DNA of 44,934 nt from Clostridia bacterium (GTDB taxonomy: Bacteria > Bacillota > Clostridia > Christensenellales > Aristaeellaceae). The notes beneath the pieces are model-generated. The model had not been told where the DNA came from and did not search any database. It worked only from the letters and a program-made list of their open reading frames with translations. The stretch covers positions 1 through 44,934 of the forward strand of contig JAFTWV010000039.1 of NCBI GenBank assembly GCA_017465155.1, given 5' to 3'. Shown here piece by piece: positions 16,335-25,718 of this stretch (positions are counted from its first letter, which is position 1; every line of letters begins with the position of its first letter). The position numbers were made by a program, and so were the translations under genes.

Positions 16335-19331
16335 TCAGTTCTGTTCGGCGTATTTCTGTGCGGCCTGCTGAATTTCGCGCCGCACCTCTTCGGTAACGTC
16401 GGCGGGTGTGTCCAGGGGCCGGCCGAGATAATAGCCCTGCATGAAATCCATGCCGAAGGCAATCAGCGTTTCCATTTCGCTGCGGGTTTCCACGCCCTCG
16501 CCAAGCACCATGATGTTCTTGCGGCGGGCATAGGAGATCAGGTTGCGCACCAGCTGCTGCTTGTCGGGGTCGCTGTCCACGTTGCGGACAAAGGAGATAT
16601 CGACCTTCACAACATCCGCATCGATGAGCATCAGGGCCATTTCGGAATTATAGCCGGTACCGTAGTCGTCAATGGCAATGCGTCCGCCGCAGCTGCGGGT
16701 GAAGGATAGCTTGCGGCGGGTATAGGCGATGTTGTTATCCTCGCCCTCGGTAACTTCCAGCACGACGTTGGGCAGCAGATCGCCATAGTGCTGGCGGACG
16801 AAATCTTCCTCGTCGGGATCAAGCACCTGATTGGCGATAGAGTTAAGGAAAATCCGGGCGTCAGGGGCGAGCAGACCGCGCTGACGCATGGATCTTGCTG
16901 CTTCCAGCGCACCATACCAGGTCAGGCGTTCGATGTGGTGCAGCAATCCCTGCGCCTTGGCAAGGCGGATGACCGCCAGGGGATTGCGCAGCTCCGGCAC
17001 ATCCGGACGCATCAGCAGCTCATAGCCGAAGATGCTGCCGGTGCGTGCATTGACAATCGGCTGGAAGACGAAGTGGATCAGCTGGCTGTCAATCAGATGA
17101 TTGAGGGCTTCGCGGGCATTGATCAGGTAGGCGTCCTCGGTATATACACTGCGATTGAAATACTCCAGCACGCCCTTGGAGCCCTGCTTGACCGTATACA
17201 TCGCGAAGTCGGCATAATGAACCAGCGTGGCAACGCTCTGTGCATCCGAGGGATACCAGGATACGCCGCCGGAGCAGCGGAAGCGGTAGAACTGGCCGTC
17301 GGGCAGCTGAATGCCCTGCTGCATGATGCGCTGCCATGCAGTTGTGATGGTTCTGACGCAGCTTTCCTGACTGTCGAAGCCGTAGATGAGGATATAGAAT
17401 TCATCGCCGGAGCGACGGCCGCGGATGCATGTGCAGAGCTCGTCAAACGCAGACAAGGCCTTGCCGAAGGACTGGATGTAGTTATCGCCCGTATCGTGAC
17501 CGTAGGTGTCGTTGACGAACTTGAGGTTGTCCAGATCCATCATGATCATCGCAGCGACACCGATGACAGACTTGTCCCGGGAGAGCAGCTCCTCCGCTGT
17601 GCGGGTGAAGGCGCGGCGATTGAGGAGACTGGTCAGAATGTCGTAATCGCGTTCATGCTCAATGCGGCGGCGGTTTTCAATTTCGGCGGTGACGTCCATG
17701 ACAGCGCCCAGCAGGTCATAATGGTGCTGAAGCTGGGTACGCCGGATGAAACGGTCGCGTCCGCTGCGGCTATGCAGGCGCCATACATCAGGCTCAACCT
17801 GATCGGTCAGCTTCTCGCGCATGATCTGGTACAGGCGCGTCTTGGGAATGATATCGCCATCGTGCTCCTCCTCCTCGCATTCCATCAGCTGGAAGAAGCC
17901 GCTGGAGCAGTAGGCGGTCTCGGAATCCAGCTTGACCTCGAATACGCCGACAGACATGCCCGTCAGCTCCAGGATTGTGGACAGCTTGGAGGCGGATTCA
18001 TACACATCGCGGGAGAGGCGCCTGATGGAATCGCCCAGCTCGTCGATCTCAACCATGCCTGTGGGATCAAGATGCAGCGTGCTGTGCTCGCTCAGCGTGC
18101 GCACCTGATGCACCATGCGGGAGATGGGCCGGGTGATGCTGCGGCTTGTCAGGATGGCGACGAACACGCACACCAGCAGCGCGCCCACGCCGCCCACGAT
18201 CATCAGCGTCGTGAAACGGTGGGAAAAGCGGAGCAGGGATTCCTCGCTCTGCAGACCGATCAGCACCCAGCGGTCGCCGGAGTGCAGCGCGGAAGCCGGG
18301 TAGAGCTCCATGTCCAGCAGCGTGCCGTAGACGCGCTGGCCGCTGCGCGGGCCCATGAAGGAAACGCTGTCGTCATCCAGCCATTCTGTGATGACCATTT
18401 CCGACTGCTCCTGCCGGAAATGCTGCTTAAACATCTGTCCGCTGGTGACGGCAACGCGAACATGGGTATCGTCCTCCAGCACACCAAGGACATAGCAGCC
18501 TGGTACAGTTCGGGCAAACTCGCCCATGTCCAGCAGGCTGCTCAGATAGGACTGGGACAGCTCCACGCCCAACACGCCCAGCGCTTCACCGGTGCTGGAA
18601 AGCATAGGGACGGAGTAGGTGATGACGCTGTGGGAATCCTCCTGAAGCATCCGGAGGGGCCCCTGCCAGCTGCCATAGTCCTGAGGCTGACTGCCGCCGC
18701 CCTTCAGTGTATCGCGGCAGGGCTTGAAGAAGTAGTCGCAATTCAGGTTTTTATCGAAGGTAAAGACAGACTGCCAAAGGGGATCAAGTGAAATACCAAG
18801 CTGCTGGGAGAGCGTCGGCCCACCGCGCAGCAGCAGCACATCGCGATGACCGGCAGTGTCCGTGCCGGGCTCGTAATCGCGCAGGTGAATGCCGGCAAAG
18901 CTGTCCTTCTGGTCGCTTGCGCCCTGCCCCTGAAGGATCAGAAACATGCCTGTTGCTTCCAAATTCGCAAAACGGGACAGCAGATCGGGGGCAACTGCCT
19001 CCAGCACAGAGGCGTTCAATGCTGTATCGGTGCACATATCGCTGATGGAGGCGTTACGCAGTGCCAATTGTGTCTCGATAGCCCTGGCAAATGCAGACGC
19101 TGCGCCGTCCAGATTACCCCAGCCGGTGCGCATCTCCTGCTGGAAGGGCTGCTGCTTGTTCAGCGTACGCTCATCCAGTGCGTCCAGCGCGTTGTTTTGC
19201 AGGGTCGAGAAGGCGCCGCCCATGGAGAGCGTCAGAAACAGAACCGCCATTTCAGCGGCAGCGACCAGCAGCATGGGCAGCAGCAATCGCGCGAAGATGG
19301 AGCGTCTTCTGCGACCGGACAGATGCGGCAT
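16335..19331 (-). CDS. Cache-HAMP-PAS-GGDEF-EAL c-di-GMP turnover protein
   Basis: 998 residues from the ATG at 19331, preceded by AAGGAG. In order: a membrane helix (about 17-40), a Cache-type extracytoplasmic sensor (about 45-370), a second helix (about 375-397), HAMP (about 397-450), a PAS-like domain (about 450-555), GGDEF (about 560-720) with the signature RSGDEF, an active variant of GGDEF, and EAL (about 735-985) with YELLMR, FLNSIANQVL, EVTEG, DDYGTGYNS, VKVDISF and GEGVET, so both active sites look intact. It should switch cyclic di-GMP synthesis and breakdown in response to an external ligand. It is first of a four-gene cluster and lies 73 bases after znuB; no clear separate promoter was seen in that gap. 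Confidence 0.93.
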   Translation of the reverse strand: MPHLSGRRRRSIFARLLLPMLLVAAAEMAVLFLTLSMGGAFSTLQNNALDALDERTLNKQQPFQQEMRTGWGNLDGAASAFARAIETQLALRNASISDMCTDTALNASVLEAVAPDLLSRFANLEATGMFLILQGQGASDQKDSFAGIHLRDYEPGTDTAGHRDVLLLRGGPTLSQQLGISLDPLWQSVFTFDKNLNCDYFFKPCRDTLKGGGSQPQDYGSWQGPLRMLQEDSHSVITYSVPMLSSTGEALGVLGVELSQSYLSSLLDMGEFARTVPGCYVLGVLEDDTHVRVAVTSGQMFKQHFRQEQSEMVITEWLDDDSVSFMGPRSGQRVYGTLLDMELYPASALHSGDRWVLIGLQSEESLLRFSHRFTTLMIVGGVGALLVCVFVAILTSRSITRPISRMVHQVRTLSEHSTLHLDPTGMVEIDELGDSIRRLSRDVYESASKLSTILELTGMSVGVFEVKLDSETAYCSSGFFQLMECEEEEHDGDIIPKTRLYQIMREKLTDQVEPDVWRLHSRSGRDRFIRRTQLQHHYDLLGAVMDVTAEIENRRRIEHERDYDILTSLLNRRAFTRTAEELLSRDKSVIGVAAMIMMDLDNLKFVNDTYGHDTGDNYIQSFGKALSAFDELCTCIRGRRSGDEFYILIYGFDSQESCVRTITTAWQRIMQQGIQLPDGQFYRFRCSGGVSWYPSDAQSVATLVHYADFAMYTVKQGSKGVLEYFNRSVYTEDAYLINAREALNHLIDSQLIHFVFQPIVNARTGSIFGYELLMRPDVPELRNPLAVIRLAKAQGLLHHIERLTWYGALEAARSMRQRGLLAPDARIFLNSIANQVLDPDEEDFVRQHYGDLLPNVVLEVTEGEDNNIAYTRRKLSFTRSCGGRIAIDDYGTGYNSEMALMLIDADVVKVDISFVRNVDSDPDKQQLVRNLISYARRKNIMVLGEGVETRSEMETLIAFGMDFMQGYYLGRPLDTPADVTEEVRREIQQAAQKYAEQN

Positions 19332-19404
19332 AACAGCTCTCCTTTCAGGATTGGCAGCGGCGGTACGAGGGGATGTCAGGACATGAACAGACTGATGGCA
19401 GGGC

Positions 19405-20244
19405 TTAGCGCACAAAACGGCGTAGACCCAGAGAAATGAAATAGCAGGCTGCGGCGTACAGCACGATGGCTGCGCCAGCAGAGGTATCCCATGCGTAAGC
19501 GCTGATGAGGCCAGCCACGCCGCACAGGACGGCGATTCCTACGCTCCATGCGGCATGCTGGCGGCTTGAGCGGGCAAGATTGCGTCCTGCAGCAGCAGGG
19601 AGGATCAGCAGTGCGTTGATCAGCATCACGCCCACCCAGCGGATGGCCAGCATCACGGCCACCGCCACCAGCACAACAAACACGCACTCCGTCAGCTGTA
19701 CGCGGATGCCGCGTGTACGGGCCAGCGAAGGGTTGACGCCGGACAGAAGCAGGTTGTTGTACATCGCAGCCCAAAGAAGCACACCCACAATCAGGGCAAC
19801 CAGCAGATACAGCAGGTCGCTGGCTGTTACGGCCAGTACATCGCCCACCAGCAGCGTGGAATACTTTGCAAAGCCGCCGCCCCGGGAGAGAATCAGCAAT
19901 CCGGCAGCGATGGAGGTGGAGGAGAACACGCTGATGACTGTATCAGTGGAGGCGGCGCCAGTCTGCTTGATGCGGCAGATGAGGATGGCCCACACTACGC
20001 CGAACACCAGCATGGCCAACAGATCGCTGGACACGCCAAGAATGATGCCAAGGCCGATGCCGGTCAGGGCGCTGTGGCCCAGTGCGTCAGAGAAGAAGGC
20101 CATCTGCTGGTTAACGGCCATGGTGCCCAGCAGGCCCAGCAGGGGCGTGAGCAGCAGAATTGCCAGCAGTGCGTTTTTCATGAAGGTGAACTGCATGGCC
20201 TCAATGGGCAGGAGAATATCGATGATGGTATAGATGGTCTGCAT
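19405..20244 (-). CDS. znuB: Metal ABC transporter permease, ZnuB/MntB type
   Basis: 279 residues with about eight to nine hydrophobic helices and the ABC-3 family features MAFFSDALGHSALTGIGLGI (about 48-67), GVNPSLARTRG and a final VGVMLINALLILPAAAGRNL stretch. It forms the membrane channel of a zinc or manganese uptake system with the ATPase encoded just upstream. Its ATG shares one base with the ATPase stop (TAATG). The solute-binding lipoprotein (ZnuA) is not in the window. The metal cannot be told from sequence; zinc is the default guess. Confidence 0.88.
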   Translation of the reverse strand: MQTIYTIIDILLPIEAMQFTFMKNALLAILLLTPLLGLLGTMAVNQQMAFFSDALGHSALTGIGLGIILGVSSDLLAMLVFGVVWAILICRIKQTGAASTDTVISVFSSTSIAAGLLILSRGGGFAKYSTLLVGDVLAVTASDLLYLLVALIVGVLLWAAMYNNLLLSGVNPSLARTRGIRVQLTECVFVVLVAVAVMLAIRWVGVMLINALLILPAAAGRNLARSSRQHAAWSVGIAVLCGVAGLISAYAWDTSAGAAIVLYAAACYFISLGLRRFVR

Positions 20245-21062
20245 TATTCATTCGCCTCCTGCTCGTTGATGTCGGGGCTTACGCGGGGCGTCCAGCGGTC
20301 TGCGCCGTGATGACGGGTGGAGGTCAGGTTGCGGGCGCCTACAGCGAACACCCGTTGGAATTCAGGCGAGGCATACACCGCATCCGGCGTACCCTGCACA
20401 AGGATGGTCTTGTCCAGCAGAGCCACGTGATCAGCATACTGACGCACAAGGCTCAGGTCATGACTGACCAGCAGAATGGCCATGTGATGCTGCTCCTTGA
20501 GCCGTGCGACGGTATCGAGGAACATTTTCAGGCCGTTCTGATCCACGCCGGAGACGGGCTCGTCCAGCACCAGCAGATCAGGCGCAGGATGGAGAGCCAG
20601 CGCCAGCAGCACACGCTGCAGCTCGCCGCCGGAGCAGCGGCCTAGCGGACGTTTGGCCAGTGATTCGCACTCGACTGTACGGAGCGCGTCCAGCACCATC
20701 TGCCGCGTCCTGCGGCTCACACCGGTCCAGACGGGTCTGCGGGAGAAAGCGGCGGCGAGGAAATCCTCCACTGTCACGGGCATCTCCTTGTCAAACTGCA
20801 GATGCTGGGGGACATAACCTGTGCGCAGGCGGGGAACCTCGCGGTTTTCGCCATCCACATGGCGGATCGCGCCGCCGTGGGGCAGCTCGCCCAGCAGCGC
20901 GCGGATGAGCGTCGTCTTGCCTGCGCCGTTCTGACCGATGAGCACGGTCAGCTGGCCGCAGTGAATATGCATGGATACATCCTGCAAAAGAATCTGGCCG
21001 CCGCGGGTGACAGAAACCTTATCCAGCGCGATGCGGCACAGCGAACAGCATTGATCAGGCAT
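20244..21062 (-). CDS. znuC: Metal ABC transporter ATP-binding protein, ZnuC/MntA type
   Basis: 272 residues from the ATG at 21062 (AGGAGG eight bases upstream). Walker A GQNGAGKTT, Q-loop in GYVPQHLQF, signature CSGGELQRVLLALAL, Walker B LLVLDEPVSGVD and the switch His in LLVSHD are all present. It energises the permease encoded downstream. A C-terminal tail of about 40 residues rich in Arg, Thr and Asp extends past the usual end. Divergent from rpiB; a possible metal-regulator half-site overlaps its promoter region. Confidence 0.9.
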   Translation of the reverse strand: MPDQCCSLCRIALDKVSVTRGGQILLQDVSMHIHCGQLTVLIGQNGAGKTTLIRALLGELPHGGAIRHVDGENREVPRLRTGYVPQHLQFDKEMPVTVEDFLAAAFSRRPVWTGVSRRTRQMVLDALRTVECESLAKRPLGRCSGGELQRVLLALALHPAPDLLVLDEPVSGVDQNGLKMFLDTVARLKEQHHMAILLVSHDLSLVRQYADHVALLDKTILVQGTPDAVYASPEFQRVFAVGARNLTSTRHHGADRWTPRVSPDINEQEANE

Positions 21063-21095
21063 GGGGAGCCTCCTTGATGTAAAAAGACATACTTC

Positions 21096-21124
21096 TACGA
21101 TTATATTGTAACATAGTACGTCAA
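21096..21124 (-). promoter_or_regulatory. Possible znuCB promoter with a Zur-like half-site
   Basis: Minus-strand TTGACG (21119-21124) and TATAAT (21100-21105) are only 13 bases apart, so the pair is not ideal. The plus-strand TACGATTAT (21096-21104) overlaps the -10 and resembles half of a Firmicutes Zur operator. The other half is imperfect. Confidence 0.3.
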
Positions 21125-21221
21125 GGGTTTTGCGGCATAAATACGCCTCATCGGCAGGAGAATGCAAAGATTTCGCGTATTATTTATGCTGAAAGAAACC
21201 TTCGGGGAGGATTGAATCAAG

Positions 21222-21668
21222 ATGATTGCACTGGCGTCGGATCATACCGGTATTGAAATGAAAAAGGAGATCATGAAGCTGCTGGACTCCATGGGTCTGG
21301 AGTGGAAGGATTTCGGTACCAACGAGCCTGTTTCCTGCGACTATCCCATCTATGGCTATAGGGCTGCCAAGGCTGTGGCGGACGGCGAATGCGACCGCGG
21401 CATCCTCATCTGCGGCACGGGCATCGGCATTGGCATTGCGGCAAGCAAGGTCAAGGGTATCCGCGTCTGCACCTGTTCTGATGTGTACAGTGCTGAACTG
21501 AGCAAGCGTCACAATAATTCCCAGATCCTGACCATGGGCGCGCGCGTGGTGGGCATCGATCTGGCAAAGATGATTGCAACGCACTGGCTGACCGCTGAAT
21601 TTGAGGGAGGTCGGCATCAGCGCCGTGTGGATATGATCACCGCAATTGAGAACGGCGAAGTCCTCTGA
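21222..21668 (+). CDS. rpiB: Ribose-5-phosphate isomerase B
   Basis: 148 residues of the RpiB/LacAB family, interconverting ribose 5-phosphate and ribulose 5-phosphate in the pentose phosphate pathway. It shows the ASDHTG start, catalytic Cys in LICGTGIGIGI (about 65), IRVCTCSDVYSAELS and RHNNSQILTMGARVVG. Allose-6-phosphate or galactose-6-phosphate isomerases are close relatives, so the exact sugar is less certain. It is monocistronic with its own terminator and divergent from znuCB. Confidence 0.92.
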   Translation: MIALASDHTGIEMKKEIMKLLDSMGLEWKDFGTNEPVSCDYPIYGYRAAKAVADGECDRGILICGTGIGIGIAASKVKGIRVCTCSDVYSAELSKRHNNSQILTMGARVVGIDLAKMIATHWLTAEFEGGRHQRRVDMITAIENGEVL

Positions 21669-21724
21669 TGAGCGGGGTGCTCCGCCTGCCCTTGGAGTGA
21701 TGCTGTGCCGATCGGGACATCATC

Positions 21725-21759
21725 AAGGCGCACCAGCATTTACAGCCGGTGCGCCTTTT
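21725..21759 (+). terminator. Terminator after rpiB
   Basis: Stem AAGGCGCACC/GGTGCGCCTT, extended by partial pairing in the inner part, followed by TTTTC on the plus strand. It ends just before the stop of the convergent metF. Confidence 0.8.
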
Positions 21760-21761
21760 CA

Positions 21762-22625
21762 TTATCCCATTTTGATGATGCTGGAGAGGTTTTCGACAAT
21801 TTTCCTGGTGATCCAGGGTTTGTTCATGGTGTACAGATGAATGTTGGTGATGCCGTTGGCGACCAGATCGATGATCTGCTCTGTCGCGTAAGCAATACCA
21901 GCTTGCGTCATGGCATCGGGGTCGTGGGCAAAGCGGTCGGCGATGGCGGCGAAGCGCGGCGGCATGATGCTGCCTGACAGCCGCACGGCGCTCTCCACCT
22001 GCTTCGCATTGCAGATGGGCATGATGCCTGCGCAGACGGGTATGTTGATGCCGGCCCGCAGCGCGCGGTACAGGAAATTGTACAGGATACCGTTGTCGAA
22101 GAACATCTGCGTGGTAAGAAAATCCACGCCGGCGTCGACCTTGCGCTTGAGGTACTCGATATCCTTCATGCGGCCGCCGCTTTCGGGATGCCCCTCGGGG
22201 TAACAGGCTGCGCCAACGCAGAAGTCGCCTTGTGTGTGGATAAAATCGATCAGCTCTGCGGCGTAGGTGAAATCCCGGCAGGGTTCGCCTTCTTTGGGCA
22301 GATCACCGCGAAGGGCGAGGACGTTCTCCATGCCTGCAGCCTTCATATCGGCAAGCACATGTTGCACGTGCTCCCTGGTGGACTGCACGCAGGTCAGGTG
22401 GCACAGCGGCGTCACGCCCGCGTCGGCAACAGCCTTGGCAAGGGCAAGGGTATGGCCGGGGGTAGAGCCTGCCGCGCCGTAGGTGACGGACATAAAGGCA
22501 GGCTTCAATGCGGCAATTTCGCGGGTGACGGCGGTGGCCTGTGCAATGCCGTCAAACTTCTTGGGCGGGAATACCTCGCAGGACAGGCGAACGTCTCCGG
22601 TGGACAGGATGCTGCTGATGCGCAT
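21762..22625 (-). CDS. metF: Methylenetetrahydrofolate reductase
   Basis: 287 residues, a TIM-barrel flavoenzyme reducing 5,10-methylene- to 5-methyl-tetrahydrofolate for methionine synthesis or one-carbon flow. Family segments: LSCEVFPPK (catalytic Glu at about 17), MSVTYGAAGS (about 46-55), HLTCVQSTRE, NVLALRGDLP, GAACYPEGHPE, DFLTTQMFFDN and AGIMPI. The length is normal. No methionine synthase is adjacent. An AAAGGAGG site precedes the start by 11 bases, slightly long. Confidence 0.95.
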   Translation of the reverse strand: MRISSILSTGDVRLSCEVFPPKKFDGIAQATAVTREIAALKPAFMSVTYGAAGSTPGHTLALAKAVADAGVTPLCHLTCVQSTREHVQHVLADMKAAGMENVLALRGDLPKEGEPCRDFTYAAELIDFIHTQGDFCVGAACYPEGHPESGGRMKDIEYLKRKVDAGVDFLTTQMFFDNGILYNFLYRALRAGINIPVCAGIMPICNAKQVESAVRLSGSIMPPRFAAIADRFAHDPDAMTQAGIAYATEQIIDLVANGITNIHLYTMNKPWITRKIVENLSSIIKMG

Positions 22626-22785
22626 GCGGCTGCGCCTCCTTTGGCTTGCAGGATCATTACAGGAACGGCCATGGATTCATACAGTTTATCATGATATCAC
22701 TGCAGCCATGCCTGTGTCAACGCTGGTGGAAATCGAGTGCATGAAAAGTGCAGTACGGGGCATTCTACCCACCGAGGTGATGAAC

Positions 22786-23271
22786 ATGATGACATGGACG
22801 CAAAAAGAAGCGTCTCTCCTGAAGGACCTGAAGCAGCAGGAGCAGCTCTGCGTGGAAAAGTACGGCCAGTATGCCCAGCGCGCCAACGACCCGGAGCTTA
22901 AGCAGATCTTCCAGTCTATCCAGCAAACCGAGCAGCAGCATCTGCAATCGGTCAGCACACTGATGAACGGTCAGATGCCGCAGATGGGCCAGCAGGGCCA
23001 GCAGAATCAGCAGACGCACCAAAAGCAGAACGGCCATTGGCAGCAGCCTACCGGCGCAGCGCTCCAGCAGGCCATGGAGGACGACAAGTTCCTCTGTCAG
23101 GATGCTATCTGCACGGAAAAAGAGGTTTCGGGCGCATACAACGTCAGCATCTTTGAGTTCCGTGATCCGCAGGTGCGTCAGGTGCTGCACCAGATTCAGG
23201 GCGCTGAGCAGCAGCACGGCGAGATGATCTACCAATACATGGCCCGAAACGGTATGTATCAGGCCCAGTGA
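22786..23271 (+). CDS. CotF-like spore coat protein
   Basis: 161 residues. The start at 22786 is chosen from the GAGGTG site six bases upstream; an in-frame ATG at 22780 is possible. The protein is two ferritin-like helical hairpins of the Coat_F type (PF07875): KEASLLKDLKQQEQLCVEKY with following helices (about 8-55), and a C-terminal pair with FLCQDAICTEKEVSGAYN and VRQVLHQIQGAEQQHGEMIYQY. They are joined by a Gln/Asn-rich linker (about 63-90). Family members are small proteins of the spore coat, though many Clostridia carry several with unknown roles. The gene is divergent from metF and ends at a strong terminator. Confidence 0.85.
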   Translation: MMTWTQKEASLLKDLKQQEQLCVEKYGQYAQRANDPELKQIFQSIQQTEQQHLQSVSTLMNGQMPQMGQQGQQNQQTHQKQNGHWQQPTGAALQQAMEDDKFLCQDAICTEKEVSGAYNVSIFEFRDPQVRQVLHQIQGAEQQHGEMIYQYMARNGMYQAQ

Positions 23272-23290
23272 TTGAGCAGGCAAGAAAATT

Positions 23291-23323
23291 TCCTTCCGGA
23301 AACGTTTCCGGAAGGATTCTTTA
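23291..23323 (+). terminator. Terminator after the CotF-like gene
   Basis: A 26-base perfect palindrome (arm TCCTTCCGGAAAC) followed by TTCTTT on the plus strand. Confidence 0.8.
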
Positions 23324-23393
23324 CGTCGACGGCGAATGTGTTTCTTAAGCGCTCCAATGCGCCATCATTCAGCAAAAGGCAGGTTCGATCAGC

Positions 23394-25469
23394 ATGATTC
23401 GCAGATACGATTTCGGCCATCCCATCGAGACTGGTGCGGTGGTCAGCAAGCCGCCGGTGTGTACGGATGACATGCCCCGCTTTGCCGTTGTACAGGAGGA
23501 GGGCAGGGTGTCCTTCAAGGTTGTGATGGGGGAGGATGACCTCGTCTTTGGTCTGGGCGAGAACGTCCGCGGCATCAACAAACGCGGACATATTTACCGC
23601 GCATGGAACAGCGATGATTTTTCTCACACGGAGAACAAGTCCAGCCTGTATGCCAGTCACAATCTGGTGCTGTTCAGCGGCAAGAGCGGCGTGTTTGGCG
23701 CGTACTTTGACGATCCCGGTGCAGTGACCTTTGATCTGGGCTACACCCGCGGTGATGAAGCAGTCATCACCAGCGAGAACGGCAGCCTGACTGTGTATTA
23801 CATTGAAAGCGAGTCACTCATTGGAGCGGTGAAGGAATTCCGCTATCTGATTGGCCGGAGTTATCTCCCGCCCAAGTGGGGTCTGGGCTATATCCAGAGC
23901 CGTTGGGGCTATTCCTCGGAAAATGATCTGCGCACCGTCGTTGCCGGGCATCGCAGCCGTCATATCCCGCTGGATATGATGTCCATGGATATTGACTACA
24001 TGGAGGATTATAAGGACTTCACCTGGAACAGTGAGCGTTTCCCGAACCTCAAGAGGATGATCAGCGACCTGAAGGACGATCATATCCGCGTAGTGCCCAT
24101 CATCGATGCAGGCGTCAAGGAAGAAGCCGGCGATCCCAGCTATGATGAAGGCATGGAGAAGGATTACTTTGTCAAAAAGGCAGACGGCAAAGTGTTTGTG
24201 GGTGCAGTATGGCCGGGCCGCGCAGTATTCCCGGATTTCCTGCGCGAGGATGTGCGCAGCTGGTTTGGCGGTCTGTATCGCCCGATGATGGAAGCTGGCG
24301 TTGAGGCCGTATGGAACGACATGAACGAGCCTGCTATCTTCTATTCTGAGGAAGGGCTGGAGGCGGCCTATCAGCAAGCGGACGCCATGCGGGGCACGAA
24401 CATCGGCGTGAACAGTTACTTTGCTCTGAAGGACGCTTTTACGGGTATGTCCAACTCCATGGAGGATTACAGGCGCTTCTATCATGTTATTGATGGGAAG
24501 CCTGTCCGCCATGATAAGGTGCATAATCTGTACGGCGCAATGATGACCAAAGCCAGTGCGCAGGGCATGAAGGCTTATGCGCCTGACAAGCGGTATCTGC
24601 TGTTCAGCCGGGCGTCCTTTATCGGCGCGCACCGCGATGGCGGAGTGTGGCAGGGCGACAACAACGCCTGGTGGAGCCACATCCTTTTGAATCTGAAGCA
24701 GATGCCGAGCTTGAACATGTGCGGATTCCTGTACTGCGGCGCGGATCTGGGCGGGTTTGGCTGCAACACCACGGAGGATCTGCTCCAGCGCTGGCTGCAG
24801 CTGGGCGTGTTCACGCCTCTGATGCGTAACCATGCTGCGAACGGCACCCGCGATCAGGAGATTTACCGCTTCCGCAACTGGGAAGCAATGCGCGATACCC
24901 TGACGGTACGTTACGCGCTGATCCCCTATCTGTATTCCGAGCTGGTGAAGGCTGCGGTCAAGGGCGACATGATGTTCCGCCCGCTGGCTTTCGATTACCC
25001 CGGCGACGACATGGCCTGCCGCACCGAGGATCAGGTGATGCTGGGCGACGGCTGCATGATCGCGCCCGTGTATGAGCAAAACGCCCGCGGACGGCATGTG
25101 TACCTGCCTGAGGACATGCTGCTGGTGCGCTTCCGCTCTTCTGAGGATTATGATCTTGTGCCGATGAAGAAGGGCCACCATTGGGTAGCGCTGCAGATGA
25201 ATGAATTCCCGCTGTTCATCCGCAAGGGCCATGTAATTCCGATGGCAAAGACGGCCGAGTACGTGGAAGCTATCGACACGAGTTCCCTGATGCTGCTGGG
25301 CTGGCTGGACAAGGGCACCGCCATCACGCTCTATGACGACGATGGCGTGTCTGCCGATATTGATCTGAATGCTGGTCTGACGGTGATTGACGTGCAGGTG
25401 AAGGACGGCGCTGTGAAGGCAAAAGCGCAGGGCAAGCACATCGACGCAAGCAGAATCATCATTGACTGA
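23394..25469 (+). CDS. Glycoside hydrolase family 31 (alpha-glucosidase/alpha-xylosidase type)
   Basis: 691 residues, without signal peptide, so acting on sugars taken into the cell. An N-terminal beta-sandwich (about 1-150) leads into the catalytic barrel (about 155-530). The nucleophile Asp309 sits in VWNDMNEP and the acid/base Asp422 in GGVWQGDNNAWW. FSRASFIGAHRDGG and LRNHAANGTRDQE-like segments also fit, and a C-terminal beta domain follows. GH31 enzymes cleave terminal alpha-linked glucose or xylose; the linkage cannot be told here. The ribosome binding site is weak (GGCAGG). The gene is flanked by terminators on both sides and stands alone. Confidence 0.93.
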   Translation: MIRRYDFGHPIETGAVVSKPPVCTDDMPRFAVVQEEGRVSFKVVMGEDDLVFGLGENVRGINKRGHIYRAWNSDDFSHTENKSSLYASHNLVLFSGKSGVFGAYFDDPGAVTFDLGYTRGDEAVITSENGSLTVYYIESESLIGAVKEFRYLIGRSYLPPKWGLGYIQSRWGYSSENDLRTVVAGHRSRHIPLDMMSMDIDYMEDYKDFTWNSERFPNLKRMISDLKDDHIRVVPIIDAGVKEEAGDPSYDEGMEKDYFVKKADGKVFVGAVWPGRAVFPDFLREDVRSWFGGLYRPMMEAGVEAVWNDMNEPAIFYSEEGLEAAYQQADAMRGTNIGVNSYFALKDAFTGMSNSMEDYRRFYHVIDGKPVRHDKVHNLYGAMMTKASAQGMKAYAPDKRYLLFSRASFIGAHRDGGVWQGDNNAWWSHILLNLKQMPSLNMCGFLYCGADLGGFGCNTTEDLLQRWLQLGVFTPLMRNHAANGTRDQEIYRFRNWEAMRDTLTVRYALIPYLYSELVKAAVKGDMMFRPLAFDYPGDDMACRTEDQVMLGDGCMIAPVYEQNARGRHVYLPEDMLLVRFRSSEDYDLVPMKKGHHWVALQMNEFPLFIRKGHVIPMAKTAEYVEAIDTSSLMLLGWLDKGTAITLYDDDGVSADIDLNAGLTVIDVQVKDGAVKAKAQGKHIDASRIIID

Positions 25470-25484
25470 AACTGAATAAAGAGT

Positions 25485-25536
25485 AGTCCCTGCGTACCGG
25501 CGAATCGCATTCGTCCAGTGCGCAGGGACTTTTTTA
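25485..25536 (+). terminator. Terminator after the GH31 gene
   Basis: Stem AGTCCCTGCG/CGCAGGGACT with a long loop, followed by TTTTTTAT. The remaining stretch to 25718 shows no convincing gene. Confidence 0.85.
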
Positions 25537-25718
25537 TACAGTTTTCCTTCATTGCCGCCCTTCTGGTTCTTTTCGCTTCTTTCAAGGAATTGAGGAGATA
25601 TCCATCGACTGTCAACAAACACAAAAGAGAAATCATCTCTCGGGAGAACCTCGCAGTATCATTACCACGGAATGCCCTGCACCCTGCAAGGAGCTTCCCC
25701 TTGCCCCTTTGTTGAGGG

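Noticed and set aside
22738-22767. TGCATG and CATTCTA spaced by 17 bases, resembling a sporulation sigma-G promoter before the CotF-like gene
   Set aside because: The -35 match is partial, and the expected start would put the ribosome binding site at the very first bases of the transcript.
25537-25718. Short open frame of about 65 codons on the plus strand
   Set aside because: It begins within the GH31 terminator, has no ribosome binding site and no recognisable protein features.
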